NCBI GenBank assembly: GCA_016213845.1
Contig: JACQZN010000093.1
Location: 1 to 44,791, forward strand
Length of the DNA: 44,791 bases
Source of the DNA: Candidatus Wallbacteria bacterium
GTDB taxonomy: Bacteria > Muiribacteriota > UBA6191 > JACPRK01
Direction of reading: 5' to 3'
Part shown: positions 34,501-40,575 of the stretch, piece by piece
Numbering within the stretch: position 1 is the stretch's first letter
Layout of the letters: each line of letters starts with the position of its first letter
Notes under the pieces: generated by a model
What the model saw: the letters and a program-made list of their open reading frames with translations, nothing else
What the model was told of the DNA's origin: nothing
Databases searched by the model: none
Position numbers and translations under genes: made by a program

Positions 34501-36527
34501 ACCCGGGCAATCCGACCACCCTCGCTGGCGGCGCCACCGGTACCTTCAACTACACGGTCGTCGTCGGCGGCTCAGTGACCTCGGGCGCGCACCAGGCTTC
34601 AGTAAGCGTTACGGCGACCGACGCCAACAGCGGCGTTTCGACCCCGGGCAGCCTGGCCAACGCGGGCTCCGTGACGGTGCAGACCGCGCCAGCCCTGGCG
34701 GTCACTGCGTTCGGCGGGGCCACAAAGGGTAACCGCAGCCAGTCGGGGCTGGTCGTCACCTACACGATCACCAACACCGGCCAGGCCCAGGCGAGCATCA
34801 CGGGCGGCACCTTGACGATGGCCTCAGGCGTCACGGCAAGCCTTCTGACCCCGCTGCCGATCCTGATCGGCGGCAGCGGCGGAACGGGCCAGTTGCAGTT
34901 CAGCGTCTCGATCGGCTCCGGTGCCACGCTCGGTACGGGTTCGATGACGGCCGGCGCCACGGCGGTCGACTCCAACAGCGGCCTTTCGGCATCGGTGGCT
35001 TCGGGCGTCGGCAGCTTCCAGGTCCAGTCCCGTGTCAACCTGACGACGGGCGATGTCTCGATCCTCACGGCGCCCTCCGGGCTCGATCGTAACGGAAGCG
35101 CGGTCACGGTGACCGTCCGCGTCACCAACGGCGCCTCGGCCGACGTCGCCACGGCGCGCATCTCCTCGTCGACCGTTCTGACTTTCGGAGCCTTTTCCGC
35201 GCAGTTCGGTGTCTCGAACCCGAGCGACCTTTTGACTCGGGACATCGTCGGGGGGACCTTCGAGGACTTCGACTTCCAGGTCACGGCGCTCTCCACGGCG
35301 ACCAAGGCGCAGGCCATCACGATCAACGCCGGCGTCACCGTCACCGACCAGAACGATTCGACGACCGATTCGGACTCCGGCACCACGACGTGGGTCGTCC
35401 GCGACAGCGCAGACAGCGTGCAGGGCCAGGCCGACTTCGCCTCGGGCGCGGCCAACCGCGGAGGCTCCGCGGCGGCCAACACGCTCAACCTGCCCAGCGC
35501 CGTGGCCACCGATGGCACCAACGTGGCCGTGGCAGACACGTCCAACAACCGCGTGCTGATCTTCACTTCGCTCACCGGCAGCACGGCCACCAAGGTGGTC
35601 GGGCAGGCCAACTTCACGGCGACCGGCGCCGGCACCTCGGCGGCCCAGCTGAGTGCGCCGCAGGGCGTCTTCTTCGACAGCGCGAACCGGCTGGTGGTCG
35701 TCGACACGGGCAACCACCGCGTGCTGGTCTTCTCCGATGTCGCAACGCTTCCGGCCAACAACGGCGCGGCCATCCGGGTCTTCGGGCAGGCCGACGCCGT
35801 GAGCGGCTCGGCGGACCGGGGCGGCGCCGCGGCGGCCAACACGCTCGACTCGCCGACGGACGCCGTCGTCGGCAACGACACGCTCTTCATCGCCGACACG
35901 GCGAACAACCGGGTGCTGATGTTCACCGGCTACAACGCCATCGTAACCGCCGGGACCGACGGTCCCGCAGCCACGCGCGTGGTCGGCCAGTCCGACGGCA
36001 CCAGCACGTCCGCCAACCAGGGCGGCACTGCCGCGGCGAACACGCTCTCCGGACCTGCGTCAGTTTCCACGACGGGAACGCGCCTGGCCATCGCGGACGC
36101 CGGCAACAACCGGGTGCTCGTCTTCACGGACTTCACCGCCTTCGCTGGCGACGGACCCTCGGCCAACGGAGTTCTGGGACAGTCCGGCACCACGGGCGCC
36201 AGCGCAAATCGCGGAAATGCCAGCCCGGCGCAGAACACGCTATCTAGCCCGATGGGCGTGCGCTTCGGGTTCGGCAGCCTGTTCATCAGCGACACGGTCA
36301 ACCACCGGGTCGTGACGTACTCCGCCACGGCCACGACAGGCGACTCGGCGACGGACTTGCTGGGGCAGGCGCTCTACACCACGGCCACGAGCAACAACAC
36401 GGTGGCGGCCACTGCGCCGGATGCCTTCTCGATGTCGATGCCGATGCGGATGGCGACGATTGGCTCTTCGCGGGTCTTCGTGGCCGACCAGCTCAACCAC
36501 CGCGCCCTGAGATTCACGCTGCCCTGA
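25512..36527 (+). CDS. Giant repeat lipoprotein with PKD-like domain, 25 beta repeats and NHL propeller
   Basis: A 3671-residue surface or periplasmic lipoprotein. The signal peptide ends in a lipobox, VAAG-C25. Residues ~50-300 hold a carboxypeptidase-regulatory-like module (GSGFKGPFRAGALVQAF) and an associated region. Residues ~306-397 are PKD/cadherin-like (SSDPDGDPITYTW). From ~405 to ~3298 come 25 Ig-like/CARDB-like repeats of about 115 residues, each with a VSxGQTF start, NTGQA, GLTVTP and DANSG marks, and usually an ending like VQTP. The last ~370 residues form six NHL blades (VADTSNNRVLIF, VVDTGNHRVLVF and so on). GTG start with GGAGG at 25501-25505. Probably an adhesin or cell-surface scaffold; no catalytic site seen. 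Confidence 0.88.
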   Translation: MLQNANGRWLMPVFFVLVAFVAAGCGGGGATIVVQQAPTPGGGSSPSLPGTVSGSGFKGPFRAGALVQAFRVTSGQKGTLLATGTTDVSGNFSLRVADATYAGPVVLEMTGTYYDEATGADVSTGGNPLRGAVPSLPAGGSFSGVRITPLTHLAVALATARGALSEAGLTQAFNDVGTRFGVTSPQSTQPFDTTGNATGADTNSVRYGLVAAGFSQEAATLGVSTNTLISAASLDASDGSLDGFAGGSPIPMQTTSGGIVIYDNTAISSRLSTAIGTFVDGTRDGTGLSTTTTLVTDLQTVVNRVNRAPTASIAVNPQSATVGATIALDGRLSSDPDGDPITYTWNVSIGGIPIPVAGSTSPQAAFTPGVGGSYVVALTVRDSAGLTGIATTSVTIIQPPPPPPAAINIGNMAATVSAQPGQTGVVSIPIGNSGGQTANVSAVTLTFTGTAQFTVTARTGNPSTIAAGTTATYVFDVVVPNPATEGTFNVNVQVAATDGSSGQVVSASRLAVGGFAVLAQGSVPAVQLGTLTSSPSLTQGQSTILALPVTNPGTQTVDVLAASITFDDANIQSSLLPDSPSRISPGTTANLRFNTVVGASTLAGVRTASASVQARTVGTMLGADGSRNSVGSLTVIDIARLQVSNLVLSRTVVSRGAQVTASFRLSSIGGSAATITGLALDVGGTLISPTSPAVPSSMAVGTAITFSFTIDSTSLPLGPLTVAAAVSAIDSTSGNQPAPVIGVSSPPVLTVQSPAEISIVAVEPPSSAAIVLSQGQSQTVTLTVQNAGTADSNPTTATLTFFSGATDVSSQFVVAPSASNASVLAGGTLGAYRFIVTPRVGGVTGAVTVRATLSGTDVNSGFTLSPSTVNSTWTVQTPGRIALGTLTTQTRATQGQSFTLSQAIQNTGGAGLGNVRVSLVASGSGLTVTTVAAPTSIAGAGQATYQFRIDVAAGASPGARSLDFDISGTDANSGAAVTATARPLSTVTIETAASLTAGTMLAVDTASLGQTFFATIGVTNAGQAAATITSSTLLFSGLGLTVTPISGPTTIAGLSTGQFVYRVSVALGSALGARTASFSLTGLDANSGGGLFINNAAVGSVNVVSPGVLAIADITEPATVSQGQSFVVTVDVQNTGQNSIVMTTGTLTLSGNGMTIVPQANPTTIAGGQIVSFLFDVTAATTATAGARTAGVALTAVEAGTLANLSTSRPNAGTITVQTPAALSLAAIGGQTTGSQGQTIRVTYSATNGGQATAQITDSTLTFDNTLGLTISRVSAPTAIAGGATGQFVFDVVIAAGATPGNRTASIAVTAQDANSLNAANASNGSAGTINIQTPAGITVGSLVAPAAVSQGQTFLATVPLNNTGQAAATIPTATLQFSGTGLTVTPVSVPTAIAGLGTAAATFRVQVSGSATLGTRAASFTMVAFDANSGAALGVTNSTVGSVTVQTPGQIAIAGITGPSTVSRGQSFAVTVAVQNSGQGLVDTAAVALDISGDGMTIVGRVTNPAAISGGQTASFVFDVSVAVASTIGARSASITATAREAGLLQNLIATQPNAGTITVQTPAQLSISALGGQLTASQGQTALLTAVLTNSGGATARIAAGTLGFANASGLTISPVSIPTVLVGGSSATLQFNVGVASNAVPGNRSATLAITAQDANSGADISIPAQAAGTLVVQIPAALSLGTLQAPATASLGQTFLATIPVTNTGQAAINVSASFLQFSGAGLTVTPVSTPLTIAGFSTADYTYSVNVALGSALTARSAFFSIFGFDANSGNSLSLSQQNVGTVTVQSPGVLAVGGLTIPATVSRNGTFTVQIGVQNTGQNSVSGLTGTLTLSPDGLTVTPRGTNPTTVSGGQIVNFIYDVAVSGAAALGARTVDFSVSGTESGTLATVNASLTPQGGFSVQTEALLSAGSLSGQLTGNQGQTIQVSAVVTNSGQAPATLQGATLTFSNMTGLTVTVNTLPSSVTGTGGTATIVFDVAIGASAVPGVRTATLSVTAADSNSGLDKSIAPQAAGQIQIQTPAALSVGSLVAPSLVSIGQTFLATVPISNTGQASATITTAFLVMSGNNITVTPINTVTSVAGLGSVNVRVQVAVGLGATVGTRTGSFSVFGFDDNSGNAISISAQTVGSVSVVTQGALAISGVTIPAALSKGQSSTIQALVQNTGGNSVTGIVESLTLSSGGLTATPRGTNPTSLAGGASGTFIFDVTVDTTATSGSRTVDLDFTGTEAGTGGGVGASLPSAGTIAIQTPADFASISQTTAQADATQGQSFTATVDVRNTGEATANVSAITLAYGGSGLTVTPSPANPTTISGGVTATFSFTVAVSGAASPGAHAASVSISGTDANSASPISGTLATAGSVNVQTAATFSVGSLVAPSTVSLGQTFTATVPVTNTGQATANVSSAFLQFTGSGLTVTPISAPTTIPGLSTANYTYSVSVQLGSAQTARSALFSIFGSDANSGTALSVNGLGVGTVTVASPGVLAVGSLSVPGTVSQGQTFTLQIGVQNTGQNSVTALADTLTLGGGGLSFTAQAGNPTSVGGGAIVNFLYDVTVDSTATSGARSIAFTIGGTESGTGQALSASLSPNGSTTVQTPPSLSIGALTGQLTASQGQTIQLNCVVTNSGQATASLQAATLSFDNNTNLTISTVTLPATVAGSNGTATLVFNVTVGSSAVPGTRNGTVTLTAADANSGTDVSPSAAAVGSIGIETPAALSVSSLVSPSTVSIGQTFFATVPVSNTGQAAATITTAFLVFSGNNMTVTPVSIPSTINGLSSSNLRFQVAVGSGATAGSRAGSFSIFGFDENSGNSITISGASVGSVSVVAPGALAVTGMTIPASGSKGQTETIVASLQNTGGNSVTGISPTLTVSGGGATIVASGGNPTSLAAGAVGSFTYDVTFDTTATSGARTVGFTATGTEAGTLATVTASPTGSGTITVQSPSNPNTISTITSQSTVTQGQTFTASLTVQNTGEATANLSSVTLSFAGGTFTVTPDPGNPTTLAGGATGTFNYTVVVGGSVTSGAHQASVSVTATDANSGVSTPGSLANAGSVTVQTAPALAVTAFGGATKGNRSQSGLVVTYTITNTGQAQASITGGTLTMASGVTASLLTPLPILIGGSGGTGQLQFSVSIGSGATLGTGSMTAGATAVDSNSGLSASVASGVGSFQVQSRVNLTTGDVSILTAPSGLDRNGSAVTVTVRVTNGASADVATARISSSTVLTFGAFSAQFGVSNPSDLLTRDIVGGTFEDFDFQVTALSTATKAQAITINAGVTVTDQNDSTTDSDSGTTTWVVRDSADSVQGQADFASGAANRGGSAAANTLNLPSAVATDGTNVAVADTSNNRVLIFTSLTGSTATKVVGQANFTATGAGTSAAQLSAPQGVFFDSANRLVVVDTGNHRVLVFSDVATLPANNGAAIRVFGQADAVSGSADRGGAAAANTLDSPTDAVVGNDTLFIADTANNRVLMFTGYNAIVTAGTDGPAATRVVGQSDGTSTSANQGGTAAANTLSGPASVSTTGTRLAIADAGNNRVLVFTDFTAFAGDGPSANGVLGQSGTTGASANRGNASPAQNTLSSPMGVRFGFGSLFISDTVNHRVVTYSATATTGDSATDLLGQALYTTATSNNTVAATAPDAFSMSMPMRMATIGSSRVFVADQLNHRALRFTLP
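30549..32618 (+). repeat. 2070-bp super-repeat, copy 1 (repeats 12-17)
   Basis: Six domains in the order A-B-C-A'-B'-D, exactly 2070 bp (690 residues). It is followed immediately by a second copy of identical length and order. Confidence 0.75.
32619..34688 (+). repeat. 2070-bp super-repeat, copy 2 (repeats 18-23)
   Basis: Domain by domain it pairs with copy 1: repeat 18 with 12 (TLSTANYTYSV-like versus TADYTYSV), 21 with 15 (AFLV.SGNN.TVTP), and 23 with 17 (NTGEATAN). The length is exactly 2070 bp, so no indel separates the two copies overall. Confidence 0.75.
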
Positions 36528-36554
36528 TGCGACCCGAACGGCCGCGGGGCCGGG

Positions 36555-36986
36555 CTACTTGAAGCCGCCCCGGGGGCGCCAGGCACTCGAGCCCTTCTCG
36601 CACCAGGAGGCGTGGGCTTGCTCGGCCGTCATCTCGACGTTGACGGAGCAGTCGCCCAGGACGCGCGCGCGGCAGCCGAGCCGGATGCCGGGGAGGTAGA
36701 CCCGGTATTGCTGGAGTGTCCGGCGCTCCACGGCGTCGATCTCGTTCAGGTTCAAGGGACCGGCCAGCACTCGCACCCGGCAAGTGCCGCAGCGCGATCG
36801 TCCATTGCAGGCGTGAGGCAGGGCTACCCCCTCGGTGCGCGCGGTCTCGAGCAGGGTCTTGCCCTTGCGGGCGGGCACCTCCTGACCCGAGGGTTCGAAC
36901 CGGACGCGAGCTCGATCCTCGACGGGCTCCTCGGGGAGCTCGGCGAAGGGGTCCTCCAGGACGATCTTGACCTTCGGCTCTGGCAT
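36555..36986 (-). CDS. [2Fe-2S] ferredoxin
   Basis: A 143-residue protein with the plant/adrenodoxin-type cluster ligands C60-x5-C66-x2-C69 (HACNGRSRCGTC) and a distal C105 (IRLGCRARV). About 25 acidic residues precede the beta-grasp fold and a Trp/Cys-containing tail follows. It is a cytoplasmic electron carrier; desaturases and radical SAM enzymes need such reductants, but a link to the lipid cluster is only possible, not shown. The start at 36986 (MPEPKVK) fits the fold; an in-frame ATG at 37025 would add 13 residues and would overlap the divergent trpE region. Confidence 0.78.
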   Translation of the reverse strand: MPEPKVKIVLEDPFAELPEEPVEDRARVRFEPSGQEVPARKGKTLLETARTEGVALPHACNGRSRCGTCRVRVLAGPLNLNEIDAVERRTLQQYRVYLPGIRLGCRARVLGDCSVNVEMTAEQAHASWCEKGSSAWRPRGGFK

Positions 36987-36995
36987 CGCGACGGC

Positions 36996-37001
36996 AATAT
37001 A
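36996..37001 (-). promoter_or_regulatory. Possible -10 box for the ferredoxin gene
   Basis: The minus strand reads TATATT ending 9 nt before the ATG at 36986, implying a nearly leaderless message if used. The -35 region is unclear. The AT-rich patch stands out in GC-rich surroundings and could also serve the divergent trpE. Confidence 0.3.
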
Positions 37002-37065
37002 CGCCCCTGCCGGGTTCCGTAACATGAACGATGAGCACTCTGATAGCCTGGGGAGCGGGAAAGCG

Positions 37066-38565
37066 ATGCTGACTCCGGACTTCGAAAGGTTCTCGGCGCT
37101 ATGGGGCCGATACGACTCGGTGCCGCTCGGCTTCACGATGCTTTCGGACCGGGAGACGCCGGTGACTCTCTATGCACGGATGGCGCGGTACGGCGCCCAT
37201 CCGTTCCTGCTGGAGAGCGTCGAGGGCTCTGAGCAGCATGCGCGCTACAGTTTCCTCGGATGCAATCCCAGGGAGCGGATCGAGCTGCGGCACGGACAGG
37301 GCGGCTGGCGCGAGGACCTGGCCCTGGGCATCCGGGAGCCGCTGCCGGACGTGTTCGGCTACCTCGAGCGGCTTTCGCACGACCGCGGCTCGCCGGCCAT
37401 CGAGGGCATGCCGCCATTCACGGGGGGGGCACTCGGCTACGTGGCCTACGAGGCCGTCAGCCTGATGGAAGATGTGGACGTGCTCGGGGCCGTCCCTGAA
37501 GGCACGCCGCTGCTCTCGTTTCTGGTCTACGACACCGTTTATGCCTTCGATCACCTCCGGCACACGCTGAGCATCACGACGCACGCCCGGGGAGAGGGCG
37601 GCGCCCGGGAGGCCCACGCGCGCGCCCTGGAGACGCTGGAGGGCGCCAAGCGCGTGCTCTCCGTGCCGGCGGAGATCGAGCCGATGAGCTTCCCGGAGGG
37701 ATTCCGGCGGCGGCGCGATCCCTCGGTGACCGCTCGCTCGGGCTTCTCCCGGGAGGACTTCGAGGAGGCCGTCAAGATTGCCAAGGAGCACATCCTTGCG
37801 GGGGACATCTTCCAGGTCGTGCTCTCCCGGCGGCTGGAGCGCTCCCTGGAAGGCCGAAAGCCTCTGGACATCTACCGCATCCTTCGACTCCTGAATCCGT
37901 CGCCGTACATGTACCTGCTAGACACCGGCGACCTCGGCATCCTCGGTACCAGCCCAGAGGCGCTGGTCAAGGTGACCGACGGTCTGGCGGAGGTGATGCC
38001 GATCGCCGGCACGCGACGTCGCGGCGTGGACGAAACCACCGATCGGGCGATGGAAGCGGAGCTTCTCGCGGACGAGAAGGAAAACGCCGAGCACGTCATG
38101 CTGGTAGACCTGGCGCGCAACGACCTGGGCCGCGTCTGCGAGTACGGGTCCGTCGAAGTCTCCGACTTCAGGCGCGTCGAGCGCTACTCGCACGTGATGC
38201 ACCTGGTTAGCCGCGTCCGGGGGCGTGTGCGCGAGGGGCTGACACCGATGGCGGTCTTCAAGTCGTGCTTCCCAGCGGGTACCGTCAGCGGTGCGCCGAA
38301 GATCCGGGCGATGCAGATCATCGAACGGCTGGAGCCCGTGCCGCGGGGTGTCTACGCGGGGGCGGTCGTCTACCTGTCATTCACCGGCAATCTCGACAGC
38401 TGCATCGCCATCCGCACGATGCTGGTGCGGGACGGCCTGGCGTGCGTGCAGGCCGGGGCAGGCATCGTCGCCGACTCGGTTCCCGAGCGCGAGTACCAGG
38501 AGACGCTGAGCAAGGCCTCGGCGCTGCTCGGTGCCATCGACGAGGCCCCCGGGAGGCGGCTCTGA
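37066..38565 (+). CDS. trpE: Anthranilate synthase component I
   Basis: Converts chorismate to anthranilate, the first step of tryptophan synthesis, with a glutaminase subunit (TrpG) that is not in the window. The 499-residue length fits TrpE. The N-terminal domain includes LLESVEGSEQHARYSFLG, and the chorismate-binding domain includes GDIFQVVLSRRL, PIAGTRRRG, DLARNDLGRV and FPAGTVSGAPKIRAM. The PIAGTRRRG form favours TrpE over PabB. Start at 37066 was chosen for length; an in-frame ATG at 37024 is possible. It runs into rsmA with a 4-nt overlap. The separation from other trp genes is unusual for an operon but common in scattered-pathway genomes. Confidence 0.92.
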   Translation: MLTPDFERFSALWGRYDSVPLGFTMLSDRETPVTLYARMARYGAHPFLLESVEGSEQHARYSFLGCNPRERIELRHGQGGWREDLALGIREPLPDVFGYLERLSHDRGSPAIEGMPPFTGGALGYVAYEAVSLMEDVDVLGAVPEGTPLLSFLVYDTVYAFDHLRHTLSITTHARGEGGAREAHARALETLEGAKRVLSVPAEIEPMSFPEGFRRRRDPSVTARSGFSREDFEEAVKIAKEHILAGDIFQVVLSRRLERSLEGRKPLDIYRILRLLNPSPYMYLLDTGDLGILGTSPEALVKVTDGLAEVMPIAGTRRRGVDETTDRAMEAELLADEKENAEHVMLVDLARNDLGRVCEYGSVEVSDFRRVERYSHVMHLVSRVRGRVREGLTPMAVFKSCFPAGTVSGAPKIRAMQIIERLEPVPRGVYAGAVVYLSFTGNLDSCIAIRTMLVRDGLACVQAGAGIVADSVPEREYQETLSKASALLGAIDEAPGRRL

Positions 38566-39383
38566 GCTCGCGCGTCGCCCACGCGACACCGGAGGGCTTC
38601 CGGCCCAGCAAGGCGCTCGGGCAGAACTTCTTGGTCGATCCCAACCTGGCGCGCAAGCTAGTCGAGGCGCTGGAAGTCCGGCCGGGGATGCCGGTGCTGG
38701 AGATCGGCCCGGGGACGGGCGTCTTGACCGCCCGGCTCCTCGAGGCGGGGGCGACGGTGTGGGCAATCGAGAAGGACAAGCGGCTGGCCTCGCTGCTGGA
38801 GGAGAAGTTCGGGGGTGAGGCCCGGTTTCGCCTGGTCCGGGGCGACGCGCTGGAGGCTGAGCCCGAGTTCTGTGGTGCCGAGCGCCCGGTGAGGCTCATC
38901 TCGAACCTGCCCTACTCGGTGACGACGCCTCTGTTGCTGCGCATCGTCTTCTGGGGGTTGCCCCTGGAGCGGATCGTAGTGACCGTGCAGAAGGAGGTCG
39001 CCGACCGGATCGTCTCGAAGGGGGGCCGGGAGTACGGCCGGCTATCGGTGTTGATCGGGCTGTACGGTCGGTCGCGCAAGCTCTTCGACTTGCCGCCGCA
39101 GGCCTTCAAGCCGCGTCCGAACGTGCGGTCGGCGGCCCTGCTGGTAGAGCCCGACCCCGGGAGGCCCGGTCTGGCGCGCGGCTCCTTCCTGGAGCGGGTC
39201 GTGAAGGCCGCTTTCAGCGAGCGGCGCAAGCAGATGGCGAAGCTGGTTGCTGCCACGCTCGGGCAGGAGCGGTCCGCTGTGGTTGCGTCGATGGCCGACT
39301 GCGGGATCGCCGAGACGGCCAGGGCCGAGGAAGTGGGGCCCAGTCAGTTTCTGGCGCTGGCCAGGCGACTGGAGCGGGCCTAG
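38562..39383 (+). CDS. rsmA: 16S rRNA dimethyladenosine transferase, apparent CTG start
   Basis: Dimethylates the two adjacent adenosines near the 3' end of 16S rRNA. The product of 273 residues shows RPSKALGQNFLVD at the N-terminus, SAM motif I LEIGPGTGVLTARLLE, the catalytic ISNLPYSVTTPLL, and KPRPNVRSAAL near the C-terminus. There is no in-frame ATG, GTG or TTG close upstream of the essential GQNFL segment. CTG at 38562 is in frame, sits 5 nt after GGGAGG (38551-38556) and forms a CTGA overlap with the trpE stop, so it is proposed as the start. The function is certain; the start codon is inference. Confidence 0.93.
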   Translation: MSSRVAHATPEGFRPSKALGQNFLVDPNLARKLVEALEVRPGMPVLEIGPGTGVLTARLLEAGATVWAIEKDKRLASLLEEKFGGEARFRLVRGDALEAEPEFCGAERPVRLISNLPYSVTTPLLLRIVFWGLPLERIVVTVQKEVADRIVSKGGREYGRLSVLIGLYGRSRKLFDLPPQAFKPRPNVRSAALLVEPDPGRPGLARGSFLERVVKAAFSERRKQMAKLVAATLGQERSAVVASMADCGIAETARAEEVGPSQFLALARRLERA

Positions 39384-39393
39384 TCCAGGTCCG

Positions 39394-40428
39394 TCAGGTC
39401 CTGCGGATGGCGCACGCCTCCAGGACGCGCTGGCCGAGCCGGGCGAACGGGACCACTTCCGACGCCAGCCCCTGTCGGATGGCTGCGGCGGGCAGGTCAG
39501 GGGTGTAGGCCGTTCCCGGGTCGAGGACCATCACCTGGCCGCCAGCCTTGCGGATGGTCGCCAGGCCTTCGATGCCGTCGACCCCGATGCCGCCCAGAAG
39601 AATGGCCAAGAGCCGCGCGCCGTACACTCCGGCCACGTGCGAGAGCGAGGCGTCCAGCCCCCCGGCGGCCGGGTCGGCGGCATGCTCCGGCACGCAGCAC
39701 CAGTGGCCGTCCCGGATCTCGTAGCCGCGTCCGGTGTTGGCGACGTAGACCGTCTCGGAGGCGATGCGGCTGCGGTCGGCCAGAACGGTGACGCGGACGC
39801 TGACCTCCGAGTTGAGCCACTCGGCGAAGCCGGCGGTCATGGCGGAGTTGAGGTGCGGAAAGAGGAAGACCGGCACAGGCATCGAGGCCGGAAGTGAGCG
39901 CAGCAGCGGGAGCAGCGGCGTCGTGCCGCCGGAGGTCGCCGCGATGGCGACGGCCGTGAAGGGGCAGTCTCCCGGCGGCGGCACGCGCGGTGCCACGGTC
40001 GGGTCGAGCGCGCTGGTCTGCAGGGTGGCTGCGGCCACGGCGCGCACCCGTTCCAGCAGCTTCTGCCTGGCAGACTCGAACTTCACGCCGTCGAGGAGGT
40101 TGTCGGGCTTGTTCAGGAACTCCAGAGCTCCCAGCCTCAGCGCCTGGAAGGCGGCCAGCGACTTCTCCCCGTGGGTCGTGTAGACGAGAACCTTCAGGGG
40201 CGTGTCCTGCATGATCGCTTTGAGGACGTCGAGCCCCCCGATGCCGGGCATCTCCAGATCCAGCACCAGCACGTCCAGCTTGTTCTTGCGGACGATGTCG
40301 ATCGCCTCGGCACCGTTGGTGCCGATGTCCACGACCTCGATGTCCGGCTGGTCCTTGAAGACCGACGAGAGGAACTCCCGCACCATCGCGGAATCGTCCA
40401 CGGCTGCCAGGCGAATCATGCCAGTCAC
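39394..40428 (-). CDS. CheB-like response regulator methylesterase with altered active site
   Basis: A 344-residue protein with an N-terminal receiver domain (acidic pair D11-D12, phospho-acceptor D57 in VLDLEMPG, K107 in LEFLNKP) and a C-terminal CheB-type methylesterase domain from ~155. CheB removes methyl or amide groups from chemoreceptor glutamates using a Ser-His-Asp triad. Here the canonical GASTGG reads AATSGG, so Thr165 is at the usual serine position and Ser166 follows; H192 (PHLN) and D284 (GVDGIEG) match the other two residues. No other chemotaxis gene lies nearby. It may be catalytically changed or use Ser166. An alternative start is ATG at 40419. Confidence 0.82.
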   Translation of the reverse strand: MTGMIRLAAVDDSAMVREFLSSVFKDQPDIEVVDIGTNGAEAIDIVRKNKLDVLVLDLEMPGIGGLDVLKAIMQDTPLKVLVYTTHGEKSLAAFQALRLGALEFLNKPDNLLDGVKFESARQKLLERVRAVAAATLQTSALDPTVAPRVPPPGDCPFTAVAIAATSGGTTPLLPLLRSLPASMPVPVFLFPHLNSAMTAGFAEWLNSEVSVRVTVLADRSRIASETVYVANTGRGYEIRDGHWCCVPEHAADPAAGGLDASLSHVAGVYGARLLAILLGGIGVDGIEGLATIRKAGGQVMVLDPGTAYTPDLPAAAIRQGLASEVVPFARLGQRVLEACAIRRT

Positions 40429-40481
40429 GCTACACGCCCCCGGAGTGCGCCGTCAATCCTGGGGGCGCGCGCAGAGAAACG

Positions 40482-40561
40482 GAGGGACACACGACCCATT
40501 TTCTGAAACCGCACGGGCGCTCAGTTCGTCGACGCGTCGGAAAAGGAGTCGTGTGTCCCTC
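40482..40561. repeat. 80-bp element with 14-bp perfect terminal inverted repeats
   Basis: GAGGGACACACGAC (40482-40495) and its exact reverse complement (40548-40561) enclose 52 bp. Both arms are followed on the plus strand by CATTTTC (with one or no extra base). It sits between two minus-strand genes and could be a MITE/REP-like element or a long-loop terminator. Confidence 0.6.
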
Positions 40562-40575
40562 ATTTTCCCGGGGCT

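Larger units (their letters stand above)
26727..35405 (+). repeat. 25 tandem repeats of ~345 bp encoding Ig-like domains
   Basis: The average period from repeat 1 to repeat 24 is about 346 bp. Repeats fall into types recurring in the order A-B-C: A has APS.VSLGQTF..TVPV.NTGQA, B has QNTGQNSV, C has GQLT.SQGQTI. The type order from repeat 6 is ABC ABC ABC ABD ABC ABD. Early repeats 1-5 and the last two are degenerate. Confidence 0.85.
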
